In this document: positions 28,977 to 39,173 of the stretch, one piece after another | Layout: every line of letters begins with the position of its first letter | How positions within the stretch are numbered: the first letter of the stretch is position 1 | Assembly (NCBI RefSeq): GCF_030549615.1 | Contig: NZ_CP130832.1 | Coordinates: 2,914,001 to 2,978,000, forward strand | Origin: Stenotrophomonas sp. 610A2 | GTDB taxonomy: Bacteria > Pseudomonadota > Gammaproteobacteria > Xanthomonadales > Xanthomonadaceae | Reading direction: 5' to 3' | DNA: 64,000 bases | The notes under the pieces: model-generated | The model's input: the letters and a program-made list of their open reading frames with translations, nothing else | Told to the model about the DNA's origin: nothing | Databases searched by the model: none | Program-made: the position numbers and the translations under genes

Positions 28977-29579
28977 ATGCCCGCCCCAGCAGGGCTTCGC
29001 CTAGTGCTACCAGAGAACCCAACCAGCGGTCGCGCAAGAACGCCCCCATTCACAACCTTGCAGCAAGGCCTGACACTGATCGAACTGACGACCTGTGTCG
29101 CACTATGCGTGCTACTGGCCAGCCTGGCGTTGCCCTCGATGCGTGAACTGCTGCAGCAGCACCGGGCCATCAGCGCCGAACACACGCTGATCTCACACCT
29201 GCAGTTGGCGCGCTGGACAGCGGTGACGCACAACACCGAATCCATCCTATGTCCGTCCGTTGACGGCACCAGTTGCGCTCGCGACGGCAACTGGAGCAGC
29301 ACCTGGCTACTGTTCACCGACATTGACGGCAACCGCAAAGCAGACACGCCCGACTCCATCATCCGCGCCACCTCCCCACCAAACCCACAAAGGCTGCGCC
29401 TGGTCAGCTCACGCGGTCGCAGCTTCATCCGGTATTTCCCGGATGGCCGTAGCGCGGGTACAAACCTGACGATCTCGATCTGCAGCATGGAAGGCGCACT
29501 TCTTGCCCAGGTAGTCGTCAACAACGCAGGGCGCCCACGCGGTCAACGCCCCAAATCCTCACGCCCCTGCCCTTTCTGA
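28977..29579 (+). CDS. fimT: FimT-like pseudopilin with GRxR DNA-binding motif
   Basis: This is a GspH/FimT-type minor pseudopilin of about 200 residues. The prepilin cleavage site and N-terminal helix are GLTLIELTTCVALCVLLAS. The C-terminal tail contains GRPR (29529-29540), followed by further Arg and Lys residues. A GRxR motif is the DNA-binding signature of FimT proteins in natural transformation. The ATG at 28977 gives a 31-residue leader; a TTG at 29058 would give the more typical short leader MQQG. The gene is monocistronic, away from the pilus operon. Confidence 0.82.
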   Translation: MPAPAGLRLVLPENPTSGRARTPPFTTLQQGLTLIELTTCVALCVLLASLALPSMRELLQQHRAISAEHTLISHLQLARWTAVTHNTESILCPSVDGTSCARDGNWSSTWLLFTDIDGNRKADTPDSIIRATSPPNPQRLRLVSSRGRSFIRYFPDGRSAGTNLTISICSMEGALLAQVVVNNAGRPRGQRPKSSRPCPF

Positions 29580-29601
29580 TCTGGCTATCGGCGATCAAGT
29601 G

Positions 29602-29630
29602 TTGCACTGGCGGTACAACACGCTTAGAAT
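29602..29630 (+). promoter_or_regulatory. Sigma-70 promoter of tRNA-Asn
   Basis: TTGCAC and TAGAAT are separated by 17 bases and followed by a GC-rich discriminator; the tRNA starts 10 bases after the -10. Confidence 0.8.
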
Positions 29631-29640
29631 GCGCCTCCCC

Positions 29641-29717
29641 GCCCGAATAGCTCAGCCGGTTAGAGCACTTGACTGTTAATCAGGGGGTCGTTGGTTCGAG
29701 TCCAACTTCGGGCGCCA
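29641..29717 (+). tRNA. tRNA-Asn (anticodon GTT)
   Basis: A 77-base tRNA with acceptor GCCCGAA/TTCGGGC, anticodon loop CTGTTAA (GTT), T-loop GGTTCGAGTCC and encoded CCA. It is flanked by a good promoter and a strong terminator. Confidence 0.97.
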
Positions 29718-29730
29718 GAATTTGATTACA

Positions 29731-29759
29731 AAAAACCTCGCAGAAATGCGGGGTTTTTT
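29731..29759 (+). terminator. Rho-independent terminator of tRNA-Asn
   Basis: AAAACCTCGCA - loop - TGCGGGGTTTTTT begins 13 bases after the tRNA and gives an A-tract/T-tract stem. Confidence 0.92.
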
Positions 29760-30056
29760 GTTGCCAAATCATGCGAGGCGGCGGTACAGCCAGCCCTGCC
29801 TCCATCCCCCAAACCTTGATCTGACCGGAAGCACGCGCTCTCTGCAATCAGGAAGAACGCCTGCGACAGAGGTACCGCAGTCATTCCATGCTCTGATGCG
29901 GCCCGCACCGAAGAAGCAACAAGGCCAGCCAGCATTAGCGACCAAAACGACGCCCTTCAACACAGAAGGGCGTACAGGTGACGTAGTCAGATCATCCATC
30001 CACTACAGAAACACATTGCGAAAACAGCGCCGAACAAGCAGACACTGCCCGGCCAC
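29760..30056. other. Gene-free spacer between tRNA-Asn and the pilus operon
   Basis: About 300 bases without a credible gene. The only structure seen is the terminator-like hairpin at 29944-29973. Confidence 0.6.
29944..29973 (-). terminator. Terminator of the minor-pilin operon
   Basis: On the minus strand a perfect 9-base stem (ACGCCCTTC / GAAGGGCGT) with a 6-base loop is followed by CGTTTTGG, 84 bases after the pilE stop. Confidence 0.75.
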
Positions 30057-30461
30057 TTACCAGCAGTCACCGGTTGCCGGAGCCTTTACGCCATTTTGCT
30101 GCAACGTCAGGTTTCCGCAGGAGTCACCACTGTGCTTTCCCGCAGGTGTAGCAGTGACCGTATAGGTCCTGGCAGCTACTACCCGGCTGATCGCGTAGTA
30201 CTTCAATGCGTCCGGATCACATGCCGCAGCCAACACCGCAGCCGCAGGTGCTCCGGCATAACTCAGGTCCGTCGTGTAAACGCGCTCCAGTCGCTGCGCA
30301 ACCGCACTGACACACGCCGCCCCCGCCGCACGCCTGGTTTTACGAACATATGATTCGTAACTGGGCAGCGCGATGGAGGCGAGGATGGCGATGATCGCCA
30401 CCACCACCATCAACTCGATCAACGTGAAGCCTGACTCTGCTCTGGTTCCAATGGGTTTCAT
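30057..30461 (-). CDS. pilE: Minor type IV pilin, PilE-like
   Basis: This 134-residue prepilin has cleavage site [18 protein letters not shown] with Glu5 of the mature protein present. A short globular domain carries four Cys; the last pair (DSCGN ... ATGDCW) would make the D-loop disulfide. It is the last gene of the fimU-pilVWXY1E operon, 4 bases after pilY1, where PilE acts with other minor pilins to prime pilus assembly. Confidence 0.92.
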   Translation of the reverse strand: MKPIGTRAESGFTLIELMVVVAIIAILASIALPSYESYVRKTRRAAGAACVSAVAQRLERVYTTDLSYAGAPAAAVLAAACDPDALKYYAISRVVAARTYTVTATPAGKHSGDSCGNLTLQQNGVKAPATGDCW

Positions 30462-30465
30462 GGAC

Positions 30466-33400
30466 TCATTCCGCCTTTAGCTCTCGCCAGGAAACACGTT
30501 CCCAACGGGGTTGTAGTGTCCGCAGCGTACCGACAGCTCCACCGCTGCCTCCCAACAAGGTTACGCCACGCATCAAATTGGGCAGGGTCGGCATGCCAAC
30601 ACCTGCGTCGACCGAACCAATAGGCAGATCACCCGTCTTGTCACTTGTCCCCGGATCATTGTCCAGATCGAAGTACGAGCTGGCCGCACTGGTGCCACTG
30701 AATGCATCCAACGCATTGATGTAGCCCCGACCATTTGCATCGCAGGCAGTACCGGTGGGCACCATGCTGGCGGTGATCAGGTATGAGGAAACCACCTGGG
30801 CATCCTGCACGATACGCTCACCCGCATCCGGCAGATCGACATACCAGCCGTGCGAATCAGCCGGCAAGGCTGCCGCTTTCTCGAACGCACGCACCGAATA
30901 CCCACTCGCCGAAGCCGAGGTCACCTCTACTGTGCGCCGCGTCAGATCCGAGCGCGCTACTGCCGCATCATCATCGATGAAGCCATACATGCTCTGCACC
31001 GCGGTATTGCTTGAATCCGCATCATCAGTCGTCAGGTAGCGGCCGGTACCAAAGAATACCCAACGCTTGCTGGTACGCGGCTGGATCGCGATCGTGACAC
31101 CTGCAGTGATCGGCTGCGCCTTGCCTGTCGGGTTGGTAACGCTGTTCAAGGTTGCGGTGAACAGGCGCTTGGCAGTCCATGAAGCCGGGCTCGCATTGGT
31201 CAGATCAAACTTCCAGACATTGCCCTGCAGATCCCCTGCATAGACATAAGCCAAGGTCTTGCCATCGCTACCGTAAACACCCGTAGGTGCTGACAGACCA
31301 TTCGGCAGCAGCGTTGAACCAATGCCGGTGTCTATCTCGCGGATCACCGCGCCCGTATTGGCATCGAGCACGATAAGTACAGCCTTCTCGCCCGAGCTGT
31401 TGGGACCATTACCAACAATTGCGGCGGCAGCGCCAGTCTTCACCTTTGCGAGAATCGGACGCCCCAATACAAGCCCCATGTTATTGCCAGGGGTCTCCGA
31501 GCGCTCCCACTTGGAGATGCTGGTACCGGTCGCCAACGCAGGCTCGGTTACATCCAAGGCATACAAGCCCTTGCCTCCGCGACCCAAGGAGCCAACCAGA
31601 AGATTCTTGCCCGGTGTCAATGAACGACTACTGGTAACCACGGGACCATCGACCAGGAACTTGTGGGCGTAATCACCACGACTGATCGTGGCCAGCTGAC
31701 TTGTCGCCACGATACCGGGGACGTAGGCGAATATTTCCGCGCCAGTACTGGCATTGAATGCATGCAACATGCCGTCATTGGCACCGACGTACAGCGTGTC
31801 TGTCTCCTTTACGTAGGCAGGCGAGGAACCCACGATGTCACCCAGCACGGTGGTTGGGCGATTGCGCAGCAGACCACCATTGCGCTCTTCGAGACTTGGA
31901 TCACCCTTGATGTAATTGGCATTATCAACGCCGGTTACCGCGTAATCAGCGGGCCCACCAGTCCGCTGCAACGCAGCCAACTGGGTAGTGCTCGGGAACA
32001 CGCCGCGATAAGTGAATACGTTGCGACTGGTAAACGCTGGAATGGTCGACGTCCATCCGCTACCGATACCGTCCCGGCCGACAGTCTGCCCCATCACCTG
32101 ACCGGTCCAGGTCCCGGATACATAACTGGCACTGAAAGCCTTTGAACCGGTATTCAGCGAGGTGGAGTTGGTCGCGACGTTGGAGAACGAACCCGTACGC
32201 TGCGCAATGGCAGCCAGAGCCTCGCCCAGGCCTGCAGTAAACTCCGCAGGACTTGATGCAGCAACGAACCGCCCATGACCATTGACTGCAGCATGGAGCA
32301 GATCGTCTATTCGGCGTGCATTGTCGGTATTGGGATTTGCAGTATCCGGGTCCGGCCAGGTTGGATTGGCCGGCACGTCACTGACACTGCTCCAACCCAT
32401 CGTGGTCTTCAGACCGATGGAGATACCAAAAGTAACCATGTGCTGCCAGAACGCGGGATTTGCGTCGGAAGTCGGGACATTGTTGTTGTCAGGCTTGACC
32501 GAATTGCCCATGTAGTCTTCGGTGCGCAGATCGGTCTTCCAGTAACGCATGGCCACGTCGGCCAAGGTGTTGGAATAGCTATCCCGGAATGGTGCAGCGG
32601 AGCTATAGGTATAGCTCGCACCTTTGGGCCCGAGAATTTTGCTGCCACTGCTGCCGTCTGCGTTCCCGCTGCTGGCAACACCGTTGTTCCAGTAACCATC
32701 AGTAGTGAGAATCGTAAAGTTCTGACGGCAAGATAGCTGCGCGGCACCAGCCTCAGGCCCATAAGGACCAGCTGCATCAGCCCTGCTGTAGTACTGCCCT
32801 GCGCTGTTCAGCGCTGCCTGCAACGGCGTACCGCTGTTGGCACCCGCGGCAAACAGCCGGTTGAACCACGTGCTGCGTGAGGTTGTGTTTGTACTGCCTG
32901 GAATGGTCGCATCGCGGACGTTGTTGACGAAACGCCCATCGTTGCCATCACCAACAGGGATGTCGAAATTATTGCGATCCCAGATGGTCCTGAAGCCCAC
33001 GCGCACTTTACTGTCGAGCGAACCAAAGGCTTCCGCAGCACCGGCCTTCGCCGCCTTGGTGCGCGTCACATGGTAGGAATACCAGGTTGCAAAGTTGGTC
33101 TTCTCGTCAGCCTCACTACGGCCGGTTGGAGTAGCAACCTGACAATTGCGCCAGCCGGAGCCCGAAGTGGAGACAGCACAACCCGATGAGCCGTCAATAT
33201 AGCTGTAGGAAATCGTAATAGGCCCCGTATATGCAGTCTGCGCATACAGACGTACATAATAGGTGCCGGATGGCCCGCCGAACGAAACAGATTCCGCATT
33301 ACCATTCGACTGGCTTCGGGAGGTGTAATTGGATGTGGTGACGTTGGAGTTGTCCTTCCGCACAAAGAGGTCAGCACCACGATTGCTACCACTGACGGAG

Positions 33401-34182
33401 CCACCCGAGGTGGAAATCACCAGGTTTTCCGAACCCGCAGGCACATCGATACTGTAGACGAGGCTATAAGTCCCCGCAGCCACACTACCAGCACTGGTAG
33501 TCGCAAGCGTACCTTGGGTTACCGGAGTATTCGCCGCTGTATAACCAAGGTATTCCGACCGATAGATCCCCCCGCTACCCGGCAAGATCTGATACCGGTA
33601 GTAATTACTGATCGATGACAGATAGGCCGCGCCGGTGTTGGCCGGTTGCTTCGGAACATAGAATGTCGAGGTATTGCTGGACAGGTTGACCGTCCCACTG
33701 GTCGTACCGGCGTCGCTGTTCTGTACATTCAGAGGGTCGCTATAGGCCGCCGCATAGCTCTGCCCCCCCGTCATGCGCACGCCGCTTGCCTGCATCCATG
33801 GCTGGTAGTTGACCGTCGGGTTGTAATACAGAGAGTTGGTCGCGTAGCTCTGCATGTACATCGCTGCATTGCCGGAGCTTTGAATGGTGTACGACGTTCC
33901 GTTGGAAACGCCGTCACGATCCGGGCTACTGGTAAAGCTGGTGCCCGTGATCGTCGACACATCACGATTATTCATGTTGCGCCAGGCCATCGAGCCTGAG
34001 TCGTCAAGAATGAACATGATGTTGGGCGCGACACGCGCAGACGTAGTCAACGGATCATCGGGGATCACGATCCCGGCATGCGCTGACATTGTGACGAACG
34101 TCACCAGGAAAGCTGCCGGCGCAACCCACCGCTGACCGCGGGAACCCGTGCGCTTATTGGTCTTCATGTCTTTGGCCTTCAT
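30466..34182 (-). CDS. pilY1: PilY1-type pilus tip adhesin with PPC-like insert
   Basis: This 1238-residue exported protein has a signal peptide of about 37 residues. It has a von Willebrand A-like N-terminal region with MIDAS motif DDSGS (Asp60-Ser64). A beta-sandwich insert at about residues 235-328 resembles a bacterial pre-peptidase C-terminal (PPC) domain ([20 protein letters not shown]). The C-terminal PilY1 beta-propeller starts near [18 protein letters not shown], and an acidic loop ([14 protein letters not shown]) may bind calcium. PilY1 promotes pilus extension, adhesion and surface sensing. It follows pilX by 3 bases. An internal ATG at 34167 is an alternative start. Confidence 0.94.
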   Translation of the reverse strand: MKAKDMKTNKRTGSRGQRWVAPAAFLVTFVTMSAHAGIVIPDDPLTTSARVAPNIMFILDDSGSMAWRNMNNRDVSTITGTSFTSSPDRDGVSNGTSYTIQSSGNAAMYMQSYATNSLYYNPTVNYQPWMQASGVRMTGGQSYAAAYSDPLNVQNSDAGTTSGTVNLSSNTSTFYVPKQPANTGAAYLSSISNYYRYQILPGSGGIYRSEYLGYTAANTPVTQGTLATTSAGSVAAGTYSLVYSIDVPAGSENLVISTSGGSVSGSNRGADLFVRKDNSNVTTSNYTSRSQSNGNAESVSFGGPSGTYYVRLYAQTAYTGPITISYSYIDGSSGCAVSTSGSGWRNCQVATPTGRSEADEKTNFATWYSYHVTRTKAAKAGAAEAFGSLDSKVRVGFRTIWDRNNFDIPVGDGNDGRFVNNVRDATIPGSTNTTSRSTWFNRLFAAGANSGTPLQAALNSAGQYYSRADAAGPYGPEAGAAQLSCRQNFTILTTDGYWNNGVASSGNADGSSGSKILGPKGASYTYSSAAPFRDSYSNTLADVAMRYWKTDLRTEDYMGNSVKPDNNNVPTSDANPAFWQHMVTFGISIGLKTTMGWSSVSDVPANPTWPDPDTANPNTDNARRIDDLLHAAVNGHGRFVAASSPAEFTAGLGEALAAIAQRTGSFSNVATNSTSLNTGSKAFSASYVSGTWTGQVMGQTVGRDGIGSGWTSTIPAFTSRNVFTYRGVFPSTTQLAALQRTGGPADYAVTGVDNANYIKGDPSLEERNGGLLRNRPTTVLGDIVGSSPAYVKETDTLYVGANDGMLHAFNASTGAEIFAYVPGIVATSQLATISRGDYAHKFLVDGPVVTSSRSLTPGKNLLVGSLGRGGKGLYALDVTEPALATGTSISKWERSETPGNNMGLVLGRPILAKVKTGAAAAIVGNGPNSSGEKAVLIVLDANTGAVIREIDTGIGSTLLPNGLSAPTGVYGSDGKTLAYVYAGDLQGNVWKFDLTNASPASWTAKRLFTATLNSVTNPTGKAQPITAGVTIAIQPRTSKRWVFFGTGRYLTTDDADSSNTAVQSMYGFIDDDAAVARSDLTRRTVEVTSASASGYSVRAFEKAAALPADSHGWYVDLPDAGERIVQDAQVVSSYLITASMVPTGTACDANGRGYINALDAFSGTSAASSYFDLDNDPGTSDKTGDLPIGSVDAGVGMPTLPNLMRGVTLLGGSGGAVGTLRTLQPRWERVSWRELKAE

Positions 34183-34185
34183 CGA

Positions 34186-34734
34186 TTACTGCCCTGGCGT
34201 CGGAGTGCGGCTGGACACATTGGCCTGCAACTCCACATTGGCGCGACCTTGCGACTGGCTGCGCGCGGTGATGCGAAACATCGGGCTTTCGCAATCAGGT
34301 GACGGCGGCATCGTGTCGCAGCTGCCCCTATATCCCGGCGCAATCCCCAGATACTCGATCCAATACTGTGGCGCCGCCGCCAGCTTCGAGTCGTAACTGC
34401 CGGCAGGCACGCTCTTCCAGGTGGCCGTGGAGCCGGTGGGACAGATACCCGACGCAGTGCAATCGGCAGCTACTGGCACCGCACCCGCCCATACATCATT
34501 GGCAGCCCCGGCCAGAACCTGGTCCTGCGCATAACGCAAAGCCGTCTCGGCCCCCTGCAACGCGAGACTACGGTCACGCATGTTCGCGCTCATGCGATCC
34601 TGCATCGAAGTGCTACGCAGGATGGCGACCCCCAGTATCGAAAGGATCACCAGCAGAATCAGCACGACCATCAAGGTCACACCCTGCTGCCGTGCAGGCA
34701 CCGCCAACCGGTTGCGATTGAAAGACCGGTTCAT
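34186..34734 (-). CDS. pilX: Minor pilin assembly protein PilX
   Basis: This 182-residue protein starts with a basic leader, then QQGVTLMVVLILLVILSILGVA. That is the PilX-type helix, in which Glu5 is missing as usual for this subunit. A PilX_N segment (STSMQDRMSANMRDRSLALQGAETALRYA) follows. It overlaps pilW by 4 bases (ATGA). Confidence 0.92.
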   Translation of the reverse strand: MNRSFNRNRLAVPARQQGVTLMVVLILLVILSILGVAILRSTSMQDRMSANMRDRSLALQGAETALRYAQDQVLAGAANDVWAGAVPVAADCTASGICPTGSTATWKSVPAGSYDSKLAAAPQYWIEYLGIAPGYRGSCDTMPPSPDCESPMFRITARSQSQGRANVELQANVSSRTPTPGQ

Positions 34735-35597
34735 AGGGTGCGACTCCTGAGGCTGACAACATTGGAACTGGTTCGGGTCAATGCCTTGCCATCCACATCA
34801 TCACCATTGAGCACCAGCGTCGTACGCACGGCGATAACGTTGCTCCAGGATGCTGGCGTGGCGCTGTAAGTTGCAGCCCCTTCCGTGAGATAGGTGAACG
34901 CAACGGACTGCACGCCATCGGTAACCTCCTGGCCTGCCGCACCGAAGCGCGAGACATACAAAGACCTGCCTCCACGCGGGTTGTCAGCCACATACCAGCG
35001 GGTGCTGCGCAGGCGCGCAACCATCACCGATGCCGCCGGAGCGTGCTCGTCAGTGCGTAGATCGTAGGACTCAGGCAAAGCAGGAAAGCTGAGGGTGCTG
35101 GTGCCGACGCCGCTCAGGTCGACCAGATAGCTCTTGCGCGCGTTACACAACAAGATTCGGTCCCCGACTGCGAATGCCTTGGTCGCATCGGCCAATTGGG
35201 TTGAGTCCAGGGTGACCGAGGTATTGGTCGAGGCGGTAATCTTGTAACTGGAGTCCTCGCCGGACACCAAGGTCAATTCAGTACCACTGCCCAACACCGG
35301 CGTTCTGTCATAGGCCAACGACACGCCATCAGTGGTTTCCACACTGGACGCCGACGAACAGCCGCCGCCGCCCACCGAACGGATATCAGCCGACAGCAGC
35401 TCAAACGCTACCCGCGCACCTTCCTGGATGCGATTGACGCCCTCCGAAGCACGGAACGAATTGCGATTGGACTGGAACACCACGAACGCCGCGCCGACCA
35501 CCAGCAGGCCCAACACCAGCGCGATCATCAACTCGATCAGGCTGAAGCCGCCGCTGTAGCGTGTGGCCCGCAAGTTCACCTGGGAACGGCGGCTCAT
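34731..35597 (-). CDS. pilW: Minor pilin assembly protein PilW
   Basis: This 288-residue prepilin has cleavage site GGFSLIELMIALVLGLLVVGAAF, then SNRNSFRASEGVNRIQEGARVAFELLSADIRS, the conserved PilW block. The globular domain is large. It overlaps pilV and pilX by ATGA on both sides, consistent with tight co-translation. Confidence 0.93.
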   Translation of the reverse strand: MSRRSQVNLRATRYSGGFSLIELMIALVLGLLVVGAAFVVFQSNRNSFRASEGVNRIQEGARVAFELLSADIRSVGGGGCSSASSVETTDGVSLAYDRTPVLGSGTELTLVSGEDSSYKITASTNTSVTLDSTQLADATKAFAVGDRILLCNARKSYLVDLSGVGTSTLSFPALPESYDLRTDEHAPAASVMVARLRSTRWYVADNPRGGRSLYVSRFGAAGQEVTDGVQSVAFTYLTEGAATYSATPASWSNVIAVRTTLVLNGDDVDGKALTRTSSNVVSLRSRTL

Positions 35598-36073
35598 ATC
35601 CGCACCTCAGTTGCAATCTGCCGCTGCGCAGCGCCACCGGCGCGAGTATCGTCCCACTGCACGGTCACCCGATACCGACTATTGCCGAGTGCTTCAATGC
35701 GTCCGCAGGTGCTGGTATCCCCGTCCGCTCCGAGGGTGGTTTTCAGTGATGTGAGCCAGGCTGAGAGGTCATTCTGGGCCAGCGACCCACTGCCGCTGGC
35801 CGCACAGGTCATGCCAATGACGTAGTTGGCTGCATTGACCCGATTGGCACGCATCGCTTCGACAATCGAGGTTGTCTGCATCACTGCCTGGGTGCTTTCC
35901 AAAGAGCTCTGCCCACCGCGCAAGGCCAAGGCCTGCATCGCAGCGATGCCAAGCAGGCCAATGGCAAGTATTAGCACCGAAATCATCACTTCGAGCAAAC
36001 TCACGCCCCGATTGGTACGCGGCGATGGTCTGCCGCCCCTGCGGCTGGCACCCCGACCTTTGATCTTGATCAT
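35594..36073 (-). CDS. pilV: Minor pilin assembly protein PilV
   Basis: This 159-residue prepilin has cleavage site NRGVSLLEVMISVLILAIGLLG, then AAMQALALRGGQSSLESTQAVMQTTSIVEAMRANR, typical of PilV. Two in-frame ATGs lie 6 bases apart. The one at 36073 overlaps the fimU-like stop by 4 bases and sits 7 bases after GGAG, whereas the one at 36079 is too close to that site. Confidence 0.92.
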   Translation of the reverse strand: MIKIKGRGASRRGGRPSPRTNRGVSLLEVMISVLILAIGLLGIAAMQALALRGGQSSLESTQAVMQTTSIVEAMRANRVNAANYVIGMTCAASGSGSLAQNDLSAWLTSLKTTLGADGDTSTCGRIEALGNSRYRVTVQWDDTRAGGAAQRQIATEVRI

Positions 36074-36600
36074 GCGCATGCTCCACCACCATTTGCCTTG
36101 GTCGTGACGACACCGCCACTGGCCATCAAAGTTACTGTCCGGGTGTTGTTCGCGGGATTGGTAACGGGAATGCAGACCGACATGACCTCCTGGGCATCGA
36201 TCAGCCCCGAAGGCCGGAACCGAATGCCGCCAGCCGGCCCGGATACCTGCACCTTGGCGTTGACAGCCGAGTCACGAACTACGTCGTTGGCGCCTGCGAC
36301 GTTGTCACGCCCCACCACGATCCAACGCGTCCAGGAAGTCTTTGATGCGCACACCAGCCCATCATCACTGGCACACACGGTTACAGCCGCGTTGCGCCGC
36401 ACAGCTTCACTGCGTGCCAACTGCAATGCCGTGACCAGCTCGGTCGTCGCCGTGCTCAAGCGATTGGCCCCGATCAGGGCCTGCATCGAAGGCGCGGCAA
36501 TGGACGCGACAATCGCCAGAACAGCGACCGTCACCATCAACTCGATCAATGTGAAACCCGATGCCGGCCAGCGCCCGACACCTCCCCGGTTCCTACGCAT
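36070..36600 (-). CDS. fimU: FimU/GspH-type minor pseudopilin, first gene of the pilus operon
   Basis: This 176-residue prepilin has cleavage site [25 protein letters not shown], then LARSEAVRRNAAVTVCASDDG, the GspH/FimU block. Its C-terminus (MASGGVVTTKANGGGACA) lacks the GRxR motif seen in the FimT at 28977-29579, so a structural (FimU-like) role in the pilus-priming complex is more likely than DNA binding. It is divergent from the AlgZ-like kinase gene. Confidence 0.88.
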   Translation of the reverse strand: MRRNRGGVGRWPASGFTLIELMVTVAVLAIVASIAAPSMQALIGANRLSTATTELVTALQLARSEAVRRNAAVTVCASDDGLVCASKTSWTRWIVVGRDNVAGANDVVRDSAVNAKVQVSGPAGGIRFRPSGLIDAQEVMSVCIPVTNPANNTRTVTLMASGGVVTTKANGGGACA

Positions 36601-36707
36601 ACACCCACCTCCCTCTTTCTACATCTATTAATCTAGGTCACGGCCGCACCGTCCTGCCAGCACCGGACGATGGACGGTCCAAAGGCGCCCCTGAACGGAA
36701 CCCGAGC

Positions 36708-37718
36708 GTGAGCCCCACCTTCAAACAACCCTTGGACGTGCTGTTCCGGCCGACCACGCTGATCGCGATGATCATGGCGGGCGAGGCGCTGGCCGCGATC
36801 CTGGCGCTGTCGCCGGTCGCCATCGAAGACAGGCTGGTCTTGTTTGGACTGGCATCATTGACCACCCAGCTGATACTGCTGAGCACGCTTGGCCTCCTTT
36901 ACCTGCTGCGACGTTGGCTCAACGCCTCCTCCACGCAGAGCCTGGCCTGGCTGGCCCTGGCCATCCTGCTACTGATGACCTGGCTGGTGATCAAGACGGG
37001 CTGGGAGCTTCTGGGCACGCAGCAGCCCGCCATCGAAGGCCAGACGCTGCTGTACCGATCACTAGGCCTGGCGCTCGTCGCCGGCCTGCTTACCCTGCTC
37101 AGCTATCAGAACCATTGGCAGGCACGGCAATTGGCCGTGCGCGCCAAACAGGCCGAGCTGGAGGCGCTACGCGCGCGCATCCGCCCGCACTTTCTATTCA
37201 ACACGCTCAATACCGGCGCCGCCCTTGTTCACAGCCGCCCTGAGGAAGCCGAACGATTGCTACTGGATTTGGCTGACCTGTTCCGTGCGGCACTGGGTGG
37301 AGCGCAGGAAATACCGCTGGCGGAAGAAATCGCGCTTACCCGGCGCTACACCGAGATTGAAGCCCTGCGATTTGGCCAGCGCATGCGCATTGACTGGCAG
37401 CTACCCGGAATTCTGCCTAACCGCCTGGTACCGACACTGTCGCTACAACCGCTGGTTGAGAACGCGATCCATCATGGAATCGAGCCCTCACCAGAAGGCG
37501 GCGAGATCTGCATAGCCGTGGTGGAGGACAGGGATCGGCTCCAGATCATCGTAAAAAACGACATGCCGCCGCCTGGCGCAAGTACCACCCGCACTGGCCA
37601 CAAGGTCGGGCTCGAATCGTCCCGCGCCCGTATCCTGGCGCTGACGGGAGGACTTGGCGATGTGGCGACACGAATCGAAAACGGTCGCCACATCACCACC
37701 ATCACCCTACCCGCCTGA
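36708..37718 (+). CDS. AlgZ/FimS-like LytS-type membrane histidine kinase
   Basis: This 336-residue protein has four hydrophobic segments in the first 150 residues, then a short coiled coil and the His-kinase box RIRPHFLFNTLNTGA. The GHKL N-box is LVENAIHHGIEP and the G-box region is GLESSRARILALTGG. The preferred start is GTG at 36708 with GGAA upstream; the frame is open to 36561. AlgZ/AlgR of Pseudomonas activates the fimU-pilVWXY1Y2E operon, which matches the divergent operon here, but no algR-like regulator follows: the next gene is convergent. Confidence 0.85.
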   Translation: MSPTFKQPLDVLFRPTTLIAMIMAGEALAAILALSPVAIEDRLVLFGLASLTTQLILLSTLGLLYLLRRWLNASSTQSLAWLALAILLLMTWLVIKTGWELLGTQQPAIEGQTLLYRSLGLALVAGLLTLLSYQNHWQARQLAVRAKQAELEALRARIRPHFLFNTLNTGAALVHSRPEEAERLLLDLADLFRAALGGAQEIPLAEEIALTRRYTEIEALRFGQRMRIDWQLPGILPNRLVPTLSLQPLVENAIHHGIEPSPEGGEICIAVVEDRDRLQIIVKNDMPPPGASTTRTGHKVGLESSRARILALTGGLGDVATRIENGRHITTITLPA

Positions 37719-37732
37719 TCCTGCTGATCAGG
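37714..37732. other. Small hairpin between convergent genes
   Basis: CCTGATC-CTGCT-GATCAGG lies at the junction of the kinase and ppnN stops. It has no T-tract and could be a weak bidirectional end signal. Confidence 0.4.
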
Positions 37733-39116
37733 CAACCACCTGATAACAAGGACGATACTCACCGGAAATCTTCATCCGGCGCTGCTCGACAAACGCGCGC
37801 AGCAACTCGTCCAACGCCTGCATCATCTCGGTATCGCCGTGGATCTTGAAGGGGCCGAATTCCTCGATCCGGGCCATGCTTTCTTCCTTGACGTTGCCGG
37901 CGACGATGCCGGAGAACGCGCGGCGCAGATCTGCAGCAAGGTCCGGGGCCGGGCGACCCTTGTGCAGGTCCAGCCCAGCCATGGCTTCATGCGTAGGCAC
38001 GAACGGCTGCTGGTAGGGCAGCGGGATTTCCACCTGCCAGTTGTAGAAGAACGAATCACGCTGCGCCAGACGGAACTCACGCACGCGCTTGATGCCCTGC
38101 GACATCTTGCGGGCCACTCCAACCGGGTCGCCAACGATGATTTCGTAACGCTCCGCCGCCTTGTCACCCAGGGTCAAACGGATGAAACGGTCGATCTGCT
38201 GGAAGTAAGGCGCAGCAATGGCCGGGCCACTGAGAATCAGCGGGAACGGCAGGTCCTTGTTCTCCTCGCTCAACAGGATGCCAAGCAGGTACAGGATCTC
38301 CTCGGCGGTACCGACGCCGCCCGGGAACACGATGATGCCGTGGCCGAGGCGGACAAACGCCTCAAGGCGCTTCTCGATGTCCGGCATGATCACCAGGTGG
38401 TTGACGATCGGGTTCGGCGACTCGGCGGCGATGATGCCCGGCTCGGTGATGCCGATGTAACGGGTATTGGTCTTGCGCTGCTTGGCATGGGCAATGGTGG
38501 CGCCCTTCATCGGCCCCTTCATCGCACCCGGGCCGCAGCCGGTGCAGATGTCCAGGCCGCGCAGGCCCAGCTCATAGCCGACCTGCTTGGTGTACAGGTA
38601 TTCGTCACGCGAAATCGAGTGACCGCCCCAGCACACGACCAGGTTCGGGTCGCTGGGCTGCAGGATGCGCGCATTGCGCAGCACGCCGAACACCGCATTG
38701 GTGATGCCGTCGGAGGTCTCCAGATCGGAGGCGTATTCCGGCCCCAGCTCGATCGCCATATAGGCCAGATCGCGCACCACCGAGAACAGCAGCTCAGCGA
38801 TACCACGGATGATTTCGCCATCAACGAAGGCCACTGCCGGCGCATTGCTCAGGTCGATGCGGACGCCGCGGTCCTGCTGGGTCACCTGCACATCGAAATC
38901 CGGATACAGATCGCGCGCAGCGCGCGGGTCATCCGAGGCACTGCCACTGGTCAGCACCGCCAGCGCACAGCGTCGCAGCAGTTCATGCATGCCGCCACCG
39001 GAAGCGTCGCGCAACCGCGCCACTTCTGCCCGCGACAACACATCCAGACCACCACGCGGATAAATACGTGCGTCCTGCACCGGCAGCGCCCTCGCTGCCA
39101 CTTCATTCTTGGTCAT
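37728..39116 (-). CDS. ppnN: Pyrimidine/purine nucleotide 5'-monophosphate nucleosidase
   Basis: This 462-residue protein of the YgdH/PpnN class of the LOG family cleaves the N-glycosidic bond of nucleotide monophosphates; E. coli PpnN is stimulated by (p)ppGpp. Motifs are TGCGPGAMKGPMKGA, PGIIAAESPNPIVN and the catalytic LOG motif PGGVGTAEEILYL. A PpnN-specific N-terminal domain comes first, and the C-terminal region ends MKISGEYRPC. The ATG at 39116 follows AAGGAG; an upstream ATG at 39167 is less likely. Confidence 0.95.
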   Translation of the reverse strand: MTKNEVAARALPVQDARIYPRGGLDVLSRAEVARLRDASGGGMHELLRRCALAVLTSGSASDDPRAARDLYPDFDVQVTQQDRGVRIDLSNAPAVAFVDGEIIRGIAELLFSVVRDLAYMAIELGPEYASDLETSDGITNAVFGVLRNARILQPSDPNLVVCWGGHSISRDEYLYTKQVGYELGLRGLDICTGCGPGAMKGPMKGATIAHAKQRKTNTRYIGITEPGIIAAESPNPIVNHLVIMPDIEKRLEAFVRLGHGIIVFPGGVGTAEEILYLLGILLSEENKDLPFPLILSGPAIAAPYFQQIDRFIRLTLGDKAAERYEIIVGDPVGVARKMSQGIKRVREFRLAQRDSFFYNWQVEIPLPYQQPFVPTHEAMAGLDLHKGRPAPDLAADLRRAFSGIVAGNVKEESMARIEEFGPFKIHGDTEMMQALDELLRAFVEQRRMKISGEYRPCYQVVA

Positions 39117-39173
39117 TTCCACAACTGCTCCTTCCTCTTTGGCGATCGACTTTAGCGCTCCCCCCATTAAAAA

